Part shown: one piece after another, positions 7,030 through 14,141 of the stretch | Position numbering within the stretch: the first letter of the stretch is position 1 | Layout of the letters: the number at the start of each line of letters is the position of its first letter | DNA from: JBAYST01 sp041676005 | Lineage (GTDB): Bacteria > Bacillota_I > Bacilli_A > RFN20 > CAG-826 | Reading direction: 5' to 3' | DNA: 14,906 nt | NCBI GenBank assembly: GCA_041676005.1 | Contig: JBAYST010000019.1 | Location: 1-14,906 of the forward strand | Notes under the pieces: model-generated | The model's input: the letters and a program-made list of their open reading frames with translations, nothing else | What the model was told of the DNA's origin: nothing | Databases searched by the model: none | Program-made: the position numbers and the translations under genes

Positions 7030-7549
7030 CGACGTTTCTCCAATCTCTTAATAAGTTAAGTTTTCGCAATCTTTTGATTTTTGGTTTTTCAAAAATTCTT
7101 CTAATTTTTGTAAAATTTTGATCGATATCGGTTAACGGTTTGACAAGAATTGTTTTTATTTTCGCTTTATTACCCGCGACAATATCGGTGAGAAGCTGAT
7201 CGCCAACTAAAATCGTCTCTTCTTTTTTCATCCCTTCTAAAGCGAGAAGTTTATTGATTTTAAAAGCCCATGGTTTCATATTCATCGAAGTCATCTTCAC
7301 TCCCAACGCTTTAGCGTAAGGTTCAACTCGATGGTGATAGTTATTGGAAACGATGATGAACTCAATTCCTTGTTCTTTGAATTTCTTGATCAGAGCTAAT
7401 GCTTCCTTAGAAGGCATTTTAACTTTATAAGAATCCAACGTGTTATCAAGGTCGGTCAGAATCGTTTTTATGTTGAGTTTTTTAAAAAAATCAACATCTA
7501 TTTCATATAACGAAGACGCATATGCAAATGGGATGTATTTTTTGTTCAT
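7022..7549 (-). CDS. yqeG: HAD-superfamily phosphatase YqeG
   Basis: YqeG-family (HAD class IIIA) phosphatase, substrate not established. The catalytic motif I DLDNTL is near residues 33-38, motif II is the SNN of FIIVSNNYHHR near 68-78, Lys in MNMKPWAF is the probable motif III Lys, and GDQLLTDIVAGNKA near 114-127 carries the motif IV acids. I choose the ATG at 7549 (175 residues, MNKKYIPFAYASS) because GAGG sits 7 bases upstream of it; an in-frame ATG at 7576 would lie before that Shine-Dalgarno and add nine residues not typical of the family. First gene of the operon; its stop overlaps the yqeH start. Confidence 0.88.
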   Translation of the reverse strand: MNKKYIPFAYASSLYEIDVDFFKKLNIKTILTDLDNTLDSYKVKMPSKEALALIKKFKEQGIEFIIVSNNYHHRVEPYAKALGVKMTSMNMKPWAFKINKLLALEGMKKEETILVGDQLLTDIVAGNKAKIKTILVKPLTDIDQNFTKIRRIFEKPKIKRLRKLNLLRDWRNVDE

Positions 7550-7590
7550 CATTTTCCTCACTATTTTATAATACATAAAAACACTTATTT

Positions 7591-7619
7591 ATTGTAGAGA
7601 TTTAATATATATAGAAATT
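7591..7619 (-). promoter_or_regulatory. Weak candidate promoter for the yqeG operon
   Basis: On the minus strand TACAAT (7596-7591) matches the -10 consensus at five of six bases, with a poor -35 (AATTTC, 7619-7614) 17 bases upstream; TTGAAC at 7625-7620 is a better -35 but 23 bases away. A start near 7584 would give a leader of about 35 bases. It lies just downstream of the parC terminator, where a new promoter is required. Confidence 0.3.
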
Positions 7620-7631
7620 GTTCAAGAAGAT

Positions 7632-7654
7632 AAAAAAGGCCTCACAAGGCCTTT
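7632..7654 (-). terminator. Intrinsic terminator of parE-parC
   Basis: AAAGGCCT (7635-7642) and AGGCCTTT (7647-7654) form an 8-bp perfect stem with a 4-base loop; on the minus strand it is followed by a run of T (7637-7632). It lies about 19 bases past the parC stop. Confidence 0.85.
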
Positions 7655-7672
7655 AAAGTTTTTTAGTGGACG

Positions 7673-10291
7673 CTATTTTAAATCATCAAAAATTGAGATT
7701 TGTTCAACTGTTCCCTTTTTTTCTTCATCATCGGAATCGTCTTCTTTTTCCAAAATGGTTTTCTCTTTGACAATCACCGGAGTTGAAACGAGAGTCTTAT
7801 CGACATAATCGATTGAAGATTGACAAGAGAAGATGACTGCGAAACGGATTTTAGCTCCGAGTTTTTCAATATTACGCTTTGCGTATTTATCAATATCAGT
7901 CAAATAGAAATCCGAAATTGAAAATTCAAATCGTTTTTTAGCTTGGTCGAGAGCGATGAAGTTCATCTTTCCAAGGTCTCGGACAACTTTTTCACTGCCT
8001 ACCAAAAGATGAACATCGCTTTTGAAACATCTGAACACCGTTGAAGTTTTTCCTAAACGCGGAGAAAGAATTGCTTTATTGACGTCGAAGATTCTCGTGC
8101 ATCCTCGATTGGTGACCAAAACAATTTTGTTTTTTTCTTCTTCATCAAAGGTGAGTAGTCCGCTGATGTAATCATTTTTAAGACCACTCATCGCTTTTAC
8201 TCCGCCGGCTTTGATTCCGATCGGTGTCAATTCGTTTTCATTGAATAAAGCAGCACTTCCATTAGCGGACAAAACGAGGACATTTTTATTTCCAGTTGAA
8301 ATTCGTGCTTCTGCGACTTCATCATCGGTCATCAATCTCATACACTTGATCGGCTTTGAAAATCGAGTCGTTTCAAATTGCTTGATTGAGGTTCGTTTTA
8401 TCTGACCTTTTTTGCTGGCGATAATCATGAAAATATCATCTCTGAATTCGCTGATTCCAACCACGCGAATTATCCGTTCCTCATTGCCTGAAAAAGCGAC
8501 GATGTTATTGATGTGAACACCTTCGTCTTTCCATTTGTTTTCACTGAGTAAATAAACCGGAACATAAAGATAGTTTCCTAAATTTGTAAAACAAATTAGG
8601 AAGTCGGTTGTAAAAACTCTCGCAGTAGCGACTAAAATATCTCCATCTTTTAATGCCGGAAGAGCACCTTTTCCACTGCTCGTAAATGACTTGATTGATG
8701 AGCGTTTAAAATACCCATCTCGAGTGACAGAAATCATCACTTCTTCCTTAGCGATTAAATCGCGTTTATTGATCGGTTTGAAATCCGTTTTTTCTTCGAT
8801 TGCAGTTCGACGTGGAGAACCGTATTTCGCACTGATATTTCGTAAATCTTTGACGATGACTCGTTTGAGTTTTTTCTCATCTGCAAGAATTTCTTCTAAG
8901 GTTAAAATATTTTTTTCGAGTTCTTTTTTCTCTTTTTGTAAAACGACTTCATCGGTATGACTGAGTTTATATAAAGGCATCATGACAATCGCTTCAGCTT
9001 GTTCATTGGAGAAATTGAATTCCTTGATCAAGTTTGCTTTTGAATCTGCTTTATCTTTGCTCGCTCTAATGATTTCGACGACACGAGTAATGTTTAAAGA
9101 TGCCTCGATTAAACCGACGACGATATGCAAACGAGCGCGGTATTTTCCTAAATCGAATTCGCTTCTTCTTGTGATAACTTCAATTTGATGAGCGATATAA
9201 GCATCAACAAAATCAAGAAGATTAAGAGTCTTTGGGCGGCCATTGAAAATCGCGACCATATTTGCAGAATAAGAAGTTTTAAGTGAAGTTTTAGCCATTA
9301 AATAATTGAGAATTAATTCCGCAGGAGCGTCCTTTTTCAAATCGATAACGATTCTAATTCCACTAAAATCGCTTTCGTCACGGACTTCTAAAATTCCATC
9401 AATTGCCTTGGAATGACGGATTTTATCAATTTCATAGACTAAATTTATTTTGATAATTTTGTATGGAATTTCAGTGATAATAATTTGCTGTATGTCTTTT
9501 TTAGTGACAATTTCACTTTTTCCGGTGACTTCAATTCTTCCGCGTCCGGTTTCATAAATCGCCTTTAGTCCATCGCTTTTAAAGATGACTCCTCCAGTTG
9601 GGAAGTCAGGTCCTTGAACGATTTCAAGCAATTTTTCAATCGTCACATTTTTACGGTTGATTCGATAGATGATCGCATTTGAAATTTCGATGAGATTATG
9701 AGGAGGAATTTCAGTTGCCATCGCCACCGCAATTCCTTCAGAGCCATTGACGAGCAAATTTGGAAATCGCGCTGGCAAAACAACTGGTTCTAAAGCTGTA
9801 TCATCAAAAGTCAGTTGCATATCAACGGTGTTTTTTTCAAGATCGCGGAGCAACTCATTGGCGAGTTCGCTCAATCGAGCTTCGGTATAACGATAAGCTG
9901 CAGGAGCATCGCCATCAATCGACCCATTATTACCTTGAAAGTCGATGAGAGGTTCACGGTATTTCCAATCCTTGCTCATTTGAGCAAGGGCTTCATAAAT
10001 CGAAGTGTCACCATGAGGGTGATATCTTCCCATCACCGTTCCGACGGCGTGTGCACATTTTCGAGTCGGTTTATTAAAAGTATTCCCTTCGACATGCATC
10101 GAATAAAGAATTCTTCGTTGAACGGGTTTTAGTCCATCCCGGACATCGGGAATCGCTCGATCTTGAATTACGTATTTAGCGTAAGTGGCATAGCGATCTG
10201 CCATGACGCTTTCAAGAGGTTCAATAGAGATGTTTTCTTCGTTGACGATTTCGATGATTTCTTGTTCTTCTGTTTTTTTCTTCTTCGCCAC
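7673..10291 (-). CDS. parC: DNA topoisomerase IV subunit A
   Basis: Breakage-reunion subunit of topoisomerase IV, which decatenates daughter chromosomes and relaxes supercoils. The 872-residue protein has an unusual Lys/Glu-rich N-terminal leader of about 25 residues, then the winged-helix core with IPDVRDGLKPVQRRILYSM (47-65), the quinolone region YHPHGDTSIYE (90-100) and the nucleophile Tyr135 in AAYRYTEARL. A coiled-coil tower and a C-terminal beta-pinwheel region (about 505-830) follow. It is called ParC, not GyrA, because it follows parE and lacks the GyrA box QRRGGKG. The residue equivalent to GrlA Ser80 is Thr96, a natural variant. The C-terminus is acidic and ends in EQISIFDDLK. Translation starts at GTG (10291), one base after the parE stop, with AAGGAGG 9 bases upstream inside the parE end. 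Confidence 0.95.
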   Translation of the reverse strand: MAKKKKTEEQEIIEIVNEENISIEPLESVMADRYATYAKYVIQDRAIPDVRDGLKPVQRRILYSMHVEGNTFNKPTRKCAHAVGTVMGRYHPHGDTSIYEALAQMSKDWKYREPLIDFQGNNGSIDGDAPAAYRYTEARLSELANELLRDLEKNTVDMQLTFDDTALEPVVLPARFPNLLVNGSEGIAVAMATEIPPHNLIEISNAIIYRINRKNVTIEKLLEIVQGPDFPTGGVIFKSDGLKAIYETGRGRIEVTGKSEIVTKKDIQQIIITEIPYKIIKINLVYEIDKIRHSKAIDGILEVRDESDFSGIRIVIDLKKDAPAELILNYLMAKTSLKTSYSANMVAIFNGRPKTLNLLDFVDAYIAHQIEVITRRSEFDLGKYRARLHIVVGLIEASLNITRVVEIIRASKDKADSKANLIKEFNFSNEQAEAIVMMPLYKLSHTDEVVLQKEKKELEKNILTLEEILADEKKLKRVIVKDLRNISAKYGSPRRTAIEEKTDFKPINKRDLIAKEEVMISVTRDGYFKRSSIKSFTSSGKGALPALKDGDILVATARVFTTDFLICFTNLGNYLYVPVYLLSENKWKDEGVHINNIVAFSGNEERIIRVVGISEFRDDIFMIIASKKGQIKRTSIKQFETTRFSKPIKCMRLMTDDEVAEARISTGNKNVLVLSANGSAALFNENELTPIGIKAGGVKAMSGLKNDYISGLLTFDEEEKNKIVLVTNRGCTRIFDVNKAILSPRLGKTSTVFRCFKSDVHLLVGSEKVVRDLGKMNFIALDQAKKRFEFSISDFYLTDIDKYAKRNIEKLGAKIRFAVIFSCQSSIDYVDKTLVSTPVIVKEKTILEKEDDSDDEEKKGTVEQISIFDDLK

Positions 10292-10292
10292 C

Positions 10293-12230
10293 TTACTTCA
10301 CCTCCTTAATAAATGTATCAATTTTGTTGAAGTCGACATTTTCTTCAACCCATTGTCTTCGCACCGATGCATCTTTACCCATTAAAACTCCGACTTGCTT
10401 TTCTACGAAAAGCGGATCTTCAATGCTCACTCTGATCAGCAGACGACTTTTTGGATCCATCGTCGTTTCTTTAAGTTGATTCTCGTTCATTTCGCCTAAG
10501 CCTTTATAACGAGAGATTTTATATCCAGGTCCAACTTTCTTCTTCGCTTCTTCTAGATCTTTATCATTCCAAGCATATTCTTGAATAACTTGTTTATTCA
10601 TTTCTTTAAACACTCGATATAAAGGTGGAACCGCGACATAAACATGTCCGGCAGTGATCAAGGTTCTCATGTAGTGATAAAAGAAAGTGAGCAAAAGAGT
10701 TTGAATGTGTGCTCCATCGGTATCAGCGTCCGTCATGATGATGATTTTTCCGTATTTGATATCGGCTAAATCAAAACTTTGACCAAATCCTGCTCCGATT
10801 GTTTTTATCAAAGTTGCAAATTCTTCATTTTGTAATAACCTTTCAACAGAAATCGAATCGGTGTTAAGAGGTTTTCCACGTAGTGGAAGAATCGCTTGAT
10901 GAATTCGGTCCCTTCCCTTTTTGGCCGTTCCTCCAGCTGAATCACCTTCGACGATAAATAACTCGTTTTTTAAATATTCTTTGCTTTGTGCAGGAGTTAA
11001 TTTATCACTTAAAATTATTTCTTGTTTTGCTTTTTTAGAGTTTCTCGATTCATCTTTTGCTTTTCTAGCAGCAATTCGTGCATTTTGTGAATCGACACAT
11101 TTTTGAATTAAACGAACCGCAATTTCGTTATTTTCAATCAAGTAATAAGTGAACTTTTCATATATGAAATTACTGACTGCAGCATTAGCTGCCGGAGTTC
11201 CTAATTTGCTTTTTGTTTGCCCTTCGAATTCGATGTTCGCCTCTGGAATTTTCAAAGAAATGACCGCGGTTAAACCTTCTCGAATGTCGTTACCATCTAA
11301 TTTTTTTCCTCGTGTTAGCTTGTTGGATTCGGCAAAATCATTGACGGCTCGAGTGATTCCGGTTCTAAAACCGGTTTCGTGAGTTCCTCCATCTCGAGTT
11401 CGAACGTTGTTAGCGTAGGAATAGATAGTCTCGTTATAGTCTTCAAGACAATATTGAAATGCTATTTCAATATTAATTTGATTCTGATCATCGGAAAAAT
11501 GAATGATCGGCGTCAAAGGATTTTTGTTTTGGTTGACAGTGGAAACGAACTCACGAAGTCCATTTTCATAGAAAAATTCTTGAGATAACCCACTTCTTTC
11601 ATCTTTCAAGATGAAACGAACCTTTTTCATCAAGAATGCGGATTCTTGAATATGGTTATAAAACATATCCCATTTGAAATCGATATTTGGGAAAACTTTT
11701 GAATCTGGTTTGAAATTGACAAGTGTTCCATGCTTATTAGTCTTTCCAACTACTTCAATTTCAGATTTTTCTCTTCCTCCATTTTGATAGCGAAGATGAG
11801 TTATTTCACCGTCTCTAAAGACGGTGACATCCAACCATTCACTGAGCGCATTTGTCACTGCGGCTCCAACTCCGTGCAATCCGCCAGCACTTTTATAAAC
11901 AGCACTACTGAATTTTCCACCAGCGTGGAGTTCGCCAAAAACGAGCTCTAAAGCTGATTTATTTGTCTGATGTTGAATTCCTGTAGGAATTCCACGACCT
12001 TCATCTGCCACACTGCAAGAGCCATCTTTATGGATGGTGATTGTAATCACATTACCAAAGCCTGCTAGAGCTTCGTCAATTGCATTATCGATTACTTCCC
12101 AAACAAGATGATGCAAACCATAGGTGTTTGTTGAACCGATATACATTCCCGGTCTTTTTCTAACAGCCTCAAGGCCTTGCAAGACCTCAATGTTATCTGC
12201 TCCATATGTTGTTTTTTTAATATTGGCCAT
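10293..12230 (-). CDS. parE: DNA topoisomerase IV subunit B
   Basis: ATPase subunit of topoisomerase IV, partner of ParC encoded directly after it. The 645-residue protein carries the GHKL ATPase motifs: EVIDNAIDEALAG at 45-57, DEGRGIP at 76-82 and GGLHGVGAAV at 106-115. A QTKSKLGTP loop supplies the phosphate-contacting Lys. The Toprim domain follows, with EGDSAGG, the ILPLRGKPLNT stretch and the metal-binding DADTDGAHI, and the C-terminal YKGLGEMN. ParE is chosen over GyrB from the 'GLEAVRKRPGMYIGSTNTYGLHHL' type N-terminus, the parC neighbour and the divergent plsY, an arrangement shared with Bacillus. The start ATG at 12230 has GAGGG 5-6 bases upstream; an in-frame ATG at 12269 would add 13 residues ahead of this Shine-Dalgarno and is not used. 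Confidence 0.95.
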   Translation of the reverse strand: MANIKKTTYGADNIEVLQGLEAVRKRPGMYIGSTNTYGLHHLVWEVIDNAIDEALAGFGNVITITIHKDGSCSVADEGRGIPTGIQHQTNKSALELVFGELHAGGKFSSAVYKSAGGLHGVGAAVTNALSEWLDVTVFRDGEITHLRYQNGGREKSEIEVVGKTNKHGTLVNFKPDSKVFPNIDFKWDMFYNHIQESAFLMKKVRFILKDERSGLSQEFFYENGLREFVSTVNQNKNPLTPIIHFSDDQNQINIEIAFQYCLEDYNETIYSYANNVRTRDGGTHETGFRTGITRAVNDFAESNKLTRGKKLDGNDIREGLTAVISLKIPEANIEFEGQTKSKLGTPAANAAVSNFIYEKFTYYLIENNEIAVRLIQKCVDSQNARIAARKAKDESRNSKKAKQEIILSDKLTPAQSKEYLKNELFIVEGDSAGGTAKKGRDRIHQAILPLRGKPLNTDSISVERLLQNEEFATLIKTIGAGFGQSFDLADIKYGKIIIMTDADTDGAHIQTLLLTFFYHYMRTLITAGHVYVAVPPLYRVFKEMNKQVIQEYAWNDKDLEEAKKKVGPGYKISRYKGLGEMNENQLKETTMDPKSRLLIRVSIEDPLFVEKQVGVLMGKDASVRRQWVEENVDFNKIDTFIKEVK

Positions 12231-12248
12231 TTGCTCCCTCTCAATACT

Positions 12249-12269
12249 ATGTACGCATAAAATGTACAT
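12249..12269. repeat. Inverted repeat ATGTAC-N9-GTACAT in the parE/plsY divergent gap
   Basis: Six-base arms (12249-12254 and 12264-12269) flank nine bases, and the right half also forms the 8-base palindrome ATGTACAT (12262-12269). It lies 19-39 bases upstream of the parE start and just upstream of the candidate plsY -35. It could be a protein-binding site, but short palindromes are common in AT-rich gaps. Confidence 0.3.
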
Positions 12270-12274
12270 TCTAC

Positions 12275-12302
12275 TTGTAAATATATATTCATTTAGTAAA
12301 AT
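12275..12302 (+). promoter_or_regulatory. Probable plsY promoter
   Basis: TTGTAA (12275-12280) and TAAAAT (12297-12302) are separated by 16 bases and match the -35 and -10 consensus at four and five of six positions. Transcription would start near 12309, leaving a leader of about 20 bases that contains the GAGGAAG Shine-Dalgarno. No equally good promoter for parE is visible on the other strand. Confidence 0.45.
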
Positions 12303-12328
12303 AAAAAAGCGAAAATGAATGAGGAAGT

Positions 12329-13066
12329 ATGGATATTATTTTATATAATATAAGTCTTGCAATATTTTGCTTAATCATCGGTTATGGCTTTGGTTCTATC
12401 CCAAGTGGGGTTTGGATCGGGAGACTGATTTTTAAACAAGACCCACGTGATTTTGGCAGTCGTAACTCGGGTGGAACGAATGCATCACGACTCTGGGGTT
12501 TTAAATATGGATTTTTCGTTTACTTATCCGATTTTCTAAAAGTCGCGATTCCACTTTGGTCTGTTTGGGCTTTTTTGACCTTTGTCAACATTCACGGTGC
12601 ACCACTGATTCCGACAACCGCCGAACTTTTAAGTGGAGATACCGCCGGGCATATTTGCCAGTGGCCAGTTTATTGGCTTGTTTCCTTCGGTGCAGTTTTG
12701 GGACATTGCCATCCGCTTTACGCACAATTTCAAGGTGGGAAAGCTGCAAGTATTGTCTTCTCAACCGCCATTTTTACTTCTTGGTTTGTCGGCATTGTCT
12801 CGGCATTTGGTTTTTTCGTTTCTCTTAAAATAAAGAAGTATATTTCTCTTTCCTCGATGATCGGTTCGACCTTAGGCTCGATAGCTGCATGGCTCACTTG
12901 TATTCCGCGTTTTAACCGTTATGTGATGTATGGACAAACATTAGCGCCAGGGTATGTTTTTGCAATCGTGATGACTTTGTCTACTATTCTTTTAATCTTC
13001 CGTCACCGCACGAACATCACTCGACTCAAGAGCAAGACAGAACGAAAAATTACCTTCCTCAAATAA
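12329..13066 (+). CDS. plsY: Glycerol-3-phosphate acyltransferase PlsY
   Basis: Integral membrane enzyme that transfers the acyl group of acyl-phosphate to glycerol-3-phosphate, the first step of phospholipid synthesis in most Gram-positives. All three family motifs are visible: GSIPSG near 22-27 with DFGSRNSGGTNASRLWG at 42-58, GHCHPLYAQFQGGKAAS near 130-146, and RHRTNITRL near the C-terminus. About six hydrophobic segments are present, including residues 7-27, 67-88, 115-130, 146-166, 173-190 and 209-225. It is 245 residues, longer than the usual 190-210, with an insertion around residues 88-110. In motif 2 the usual GGKG reads GGKA, and the first motif has N-S-G-G-T-N rather than G-N-x-G-A-T-N. 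The start has GAGGAAG immediately upstream. It is divergent from parE, as in Bacillus (yneS/parE). Confidence 0.9.
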   Translation: MDIILYNISLAIFCLIIGYGFGSIPSGVWIGRLIFKQDPRDFGSRNSGGTNASRLWGFKYGFFVYLSDFLKVAIPLWSVWAFLTFVNIHGAPLIPTTAELLSGDTAGHICQWPVYWLVSFGAVLGHCHPLYAQFQGGKAASIVFSTAIFTSWFVGIVSAFGFFVSLKIKKYISLSSMIGSTLGSIAAWLTCIPRFNRYVMYGQTLAPGYVFAIVMTLSTILLIFRHRTNITRLKSKTERKITFLK

Positions 13067-13071
13067 CAATT

Positions 13072-13104
13072 TAACTAGTGGATAACTAGTAGATAATTAG
13101 TAGA
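13072..13104. repeat. Three tandem 11-bp stop-rich repeat units
   Basis: TAACTAGTGGA (13072-13082), TAACTAGTAGA (13083-13093) and TAATTAGTAGA (13094-13104) follow the plsY stop by 5 bases and directly precede the plsY terminator. The core TAGTAGATAATTAGTAG (13087-13103) is identical to 4322-4338. The units place TAA and TAG in all three plus frames. Confidence 0.85.
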
Positions 13105-13107
13105 TAT

Positions 13108-13145
13108 AGACCATGTGTAAAACAAATTCACACTGGTCTTTTATT
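13108..13145 (+). terminator. Intrinsic terminator of plsY
   Basis: AGACCA (13108-13113) pairs with TGGTCT (13134-13139); after a one-base bulge GTGT (13115-13118) pairs with ACAC (13130-13133). TTTTATT follows. The A/T-rich loop is 11 bases. Confidence 0.7.
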
Positions 13146-13177
13146 ACAAAAAAGATAGTTGTAGTCTTGGTTTTACA

Positions 13178-13209
13178 TTGACTTTAAATTAGTTTTTTTT
13201 CGTTATACT
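13178..13209 (+). promoter_or_regulatory. Possible plus-strand promoter in the plsY/yneF gap
   Basis: TTGACT (13178-13183) and TATACT (13204-13209) each match the consensus at five of six bases but are 20 bases apart, longer than the preferred 17, with a T-tract between. No plus-strand gene follows; a transcript would run about 60 bases into the hairpin at 13243-13267 and the T-run after it. Confidence 0.3.
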
Positions 13210-13236
13210 TTTTTTGGCTATATAAATGATAAGCAC

Positions 13237-13267
13237 AAAAAAACACCCCACTGCAATCGTGAGGTGT
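13237..13267 (-). terminator. Intrinsic terminator of efp-yneF
   Basis: On the minus strand ACACCTCAC (13267-13259) pairs with GTGGGGTGT (13251-13243) over 9 bp with one U-G wobble around a 7-base loop, followed by seven T (13243-13237). In the plus direction the stem has one C-A mismatch and is followed by CTTCCTTTTTT, so it may also stop plus-strand transcripts. Confidence 0.85.
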
Positions 13268-13276
13268 CTTCCTTTT

Positions 13277-13498
13277 TTACTTTTGCGAGTTGACGTTTCG
13301 CATGATTTCACGAATTTGTTTTTCGCTTGCGGGACGACCCATCGAAGCAAACATCGCGCGAATCATTTTTTCATTAATTGGAGGATTTTCTTTCATCTGT
13401 TTTTGGAACCACCAACGGGCGATAAAAAAGCCTGCTACTGCTCCAGCGATCAATACTCCAACGAGTGATAAAACAAAAACCCAAATTTCAATTGTCAT
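13277..13498 (-). CDS. yneF: UPF0154 family membrane protein YneF
   Basis: A 73-residue protein with one N-terminal membrane segment (about residues 5-27, VFVLSLVGVLIAGAVAGFFIA) followed by a short basic, cytosolic tail. The RWWFQKQMKENPPINEKMIRAMFASMGRPASEKQIREIMR stretch in two parts (28-47 and 48-67) is the conserved signature of UPF0154/YneF, found throughout Firmicutes and Mollicutes. No function is established for the family. AGGAGG lies upstream of the ATG, starting in the efp stop region; the gene is 12 bases after efp and is followed by the operon terminator, so it is co-transcribed with efp. Confidence 0.88.
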   Translation of the reverse strand: MTIEIWVFVLSLVGVLIAGAVAGFFIARWWFQKQMKENPPINEKMIRAMFASMGRPASEKQIREIMRNVNSQK

Positions 13499-13510
13499 GA
13501 TTTCCCCCTC

Positions 13511-14068
13511 CTATGCTCTGCCATCATAGTCCCCATTATCAGTTCTGACGAGAACAACTTCTCCTTCATTGATAAATAGAGGAACTCTTATTTTTAATCC
13601 GGTTTCTAAAATCGCATCTTTTAAAGCTTTGTTCACAGTGTCTCCGCGGATTGCGGGTTCGCATGAAGTGATTTTAAGTGCTACTTTAACGGGCATGTTG
13701 ACTCCGAGAACTTCATTTTCGTAAGAGATGATTTCAACGACTTCATCGCCTTTTAAAAATTTGAGTTCCCATTCGAGTCGACTTTTTGCGATTTCGATTT
13801 GTTCAAATGTCGTTTGATTCATAAAGACGAGCGCGTCTCCATTATCGTAAAGATATTGCATTTGAACCTTCTCGAGTCGAATTGTCTCAATTCCATATCC
13901 GCTATTACGAGATAGTTCGATCACTGCGCCAGTACGAAGATTTTTAACTTTTAACTTCGCAACCATTTTGCGCATCGCGGTTTTATTGAGCAAAATATCG
14001 ATGACTTGGTAAATATTTCCTTCTTCGAGGAAAAAATTCCCAGGTCTTAATTCGGTGACATTAATCAT
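13511..14068 (-). CDS. efp: Translation elongation factor P
   Basis: Binds the ribosome next to the P-site tRNA and relieves stalling at polyproline. I place the start at the ATG at 14068 (185 residues, the standard length; MINVTELRPGNFF matches the family start) with AAGGAG 11 bases upstream; an in-frame ATG at 14113 would lie upstream of that site. The three beta-barrel domains are all present, with KVKNLRTGAVIE in domain I, QYLYDNGDALVFMN in domain II and ETGLKIRVPLFINEGE in domain III. The tip of the domain I loop reads NKTAMRK (28-34): position 32, a modified Lys in Bacillus EF-P, is Met here, so Lys modification at the tip is not possible. It has its own promoter (14103-14131) and is followed by yneF. 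Confidence 0.95.
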   Translation of the reverse strand: MINVTELRPGNFFLEEGNIYQVIDILLNKTAMRKMVAKLKVKNLRTGAVIELSRNSGYGIETIRLEKVQMQYLYDNGDALVFMNQTTFEQIEIAKSRLEWELKFLKGDEVVEIISYENEVLGVNMPVKVALKITSCEPAIRGDTVNKALKDAILETGLKIRVPLFINEGEVVLVRTDNGDYDGRA

Positions 14069-14102
14069 ATATATCCACTCTCCTTTATTGCAATGTGTTT
14101 TA

Positions 14103-14131
14103 ATTCTAAACAAAACGGACTTACATTACAA
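14103..14131 (-). promoter_or_regulatory. efp promoter
   Basis: On the minus strand TTGTAA (14131-14126) and TAGAAT (14108-14103) are spaced exactly 17 bases and match the -35 and -10 at four and five of six positions. Transcription would begin near 14096, about 28 bases before the start codon. The -35 lies inside the palindrome at 14121-14136. Confidence 0.55.
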
Positions 14132-14136
14132 TGTAA
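14121..14136. promoter_or_regulatory. 16-bp palindrome over the efp -35, possible operator
   Basis: TTACATT (14121-14127) and AATGTAA (14130-14136) are perfect inverted arms separated by two bases. It overlaps the -35 of the efp promoter, a typical place for repressor binding. No T-run follows on either strand, so it is not a terminator. The regulator is unknown. Confidence 0.45.
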
Positions 14137-14141
14137 AACCA

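Noticed and set aside
10077..10110. Thr96 in the ParC quinolone region as a resistance mutation
   Set aside because: Thr at this position occurs naturally in type II topoisomerases of sensitive bacteria; without relatives to compare it cannot be called resistance.
9760..10132. Plus-strand ORFs inside parC
   Set aside because: They are shadows of a strongly conserved coding region; no family similarity or start signals.
12231..12269. Upstream in-frame start for parE at 12269
   Set aside because: The GAGGG Shine-Dalgarno is 5-6 bases before the ATG at 12230, and the extra 13 residues do not resemble ParE N-termini.
12556..12833. Additional plus-strand ORFs overlapping plsY
   Set aside because: Out-of-frame shadows of plsY, rich in Cys and Arg runs with no family features.
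13072..13104. CRISPR array
   Set aside because: Units are 11 bp, directly adjacent, with no spacers and no cas genes.
14069..14113. Upstream in-frame start for efp at 14113
   Set aside because: The AAGGAG site lies between it and the ATG at 14068, which gives the standard 185-residue protein with a normal N-terminus.
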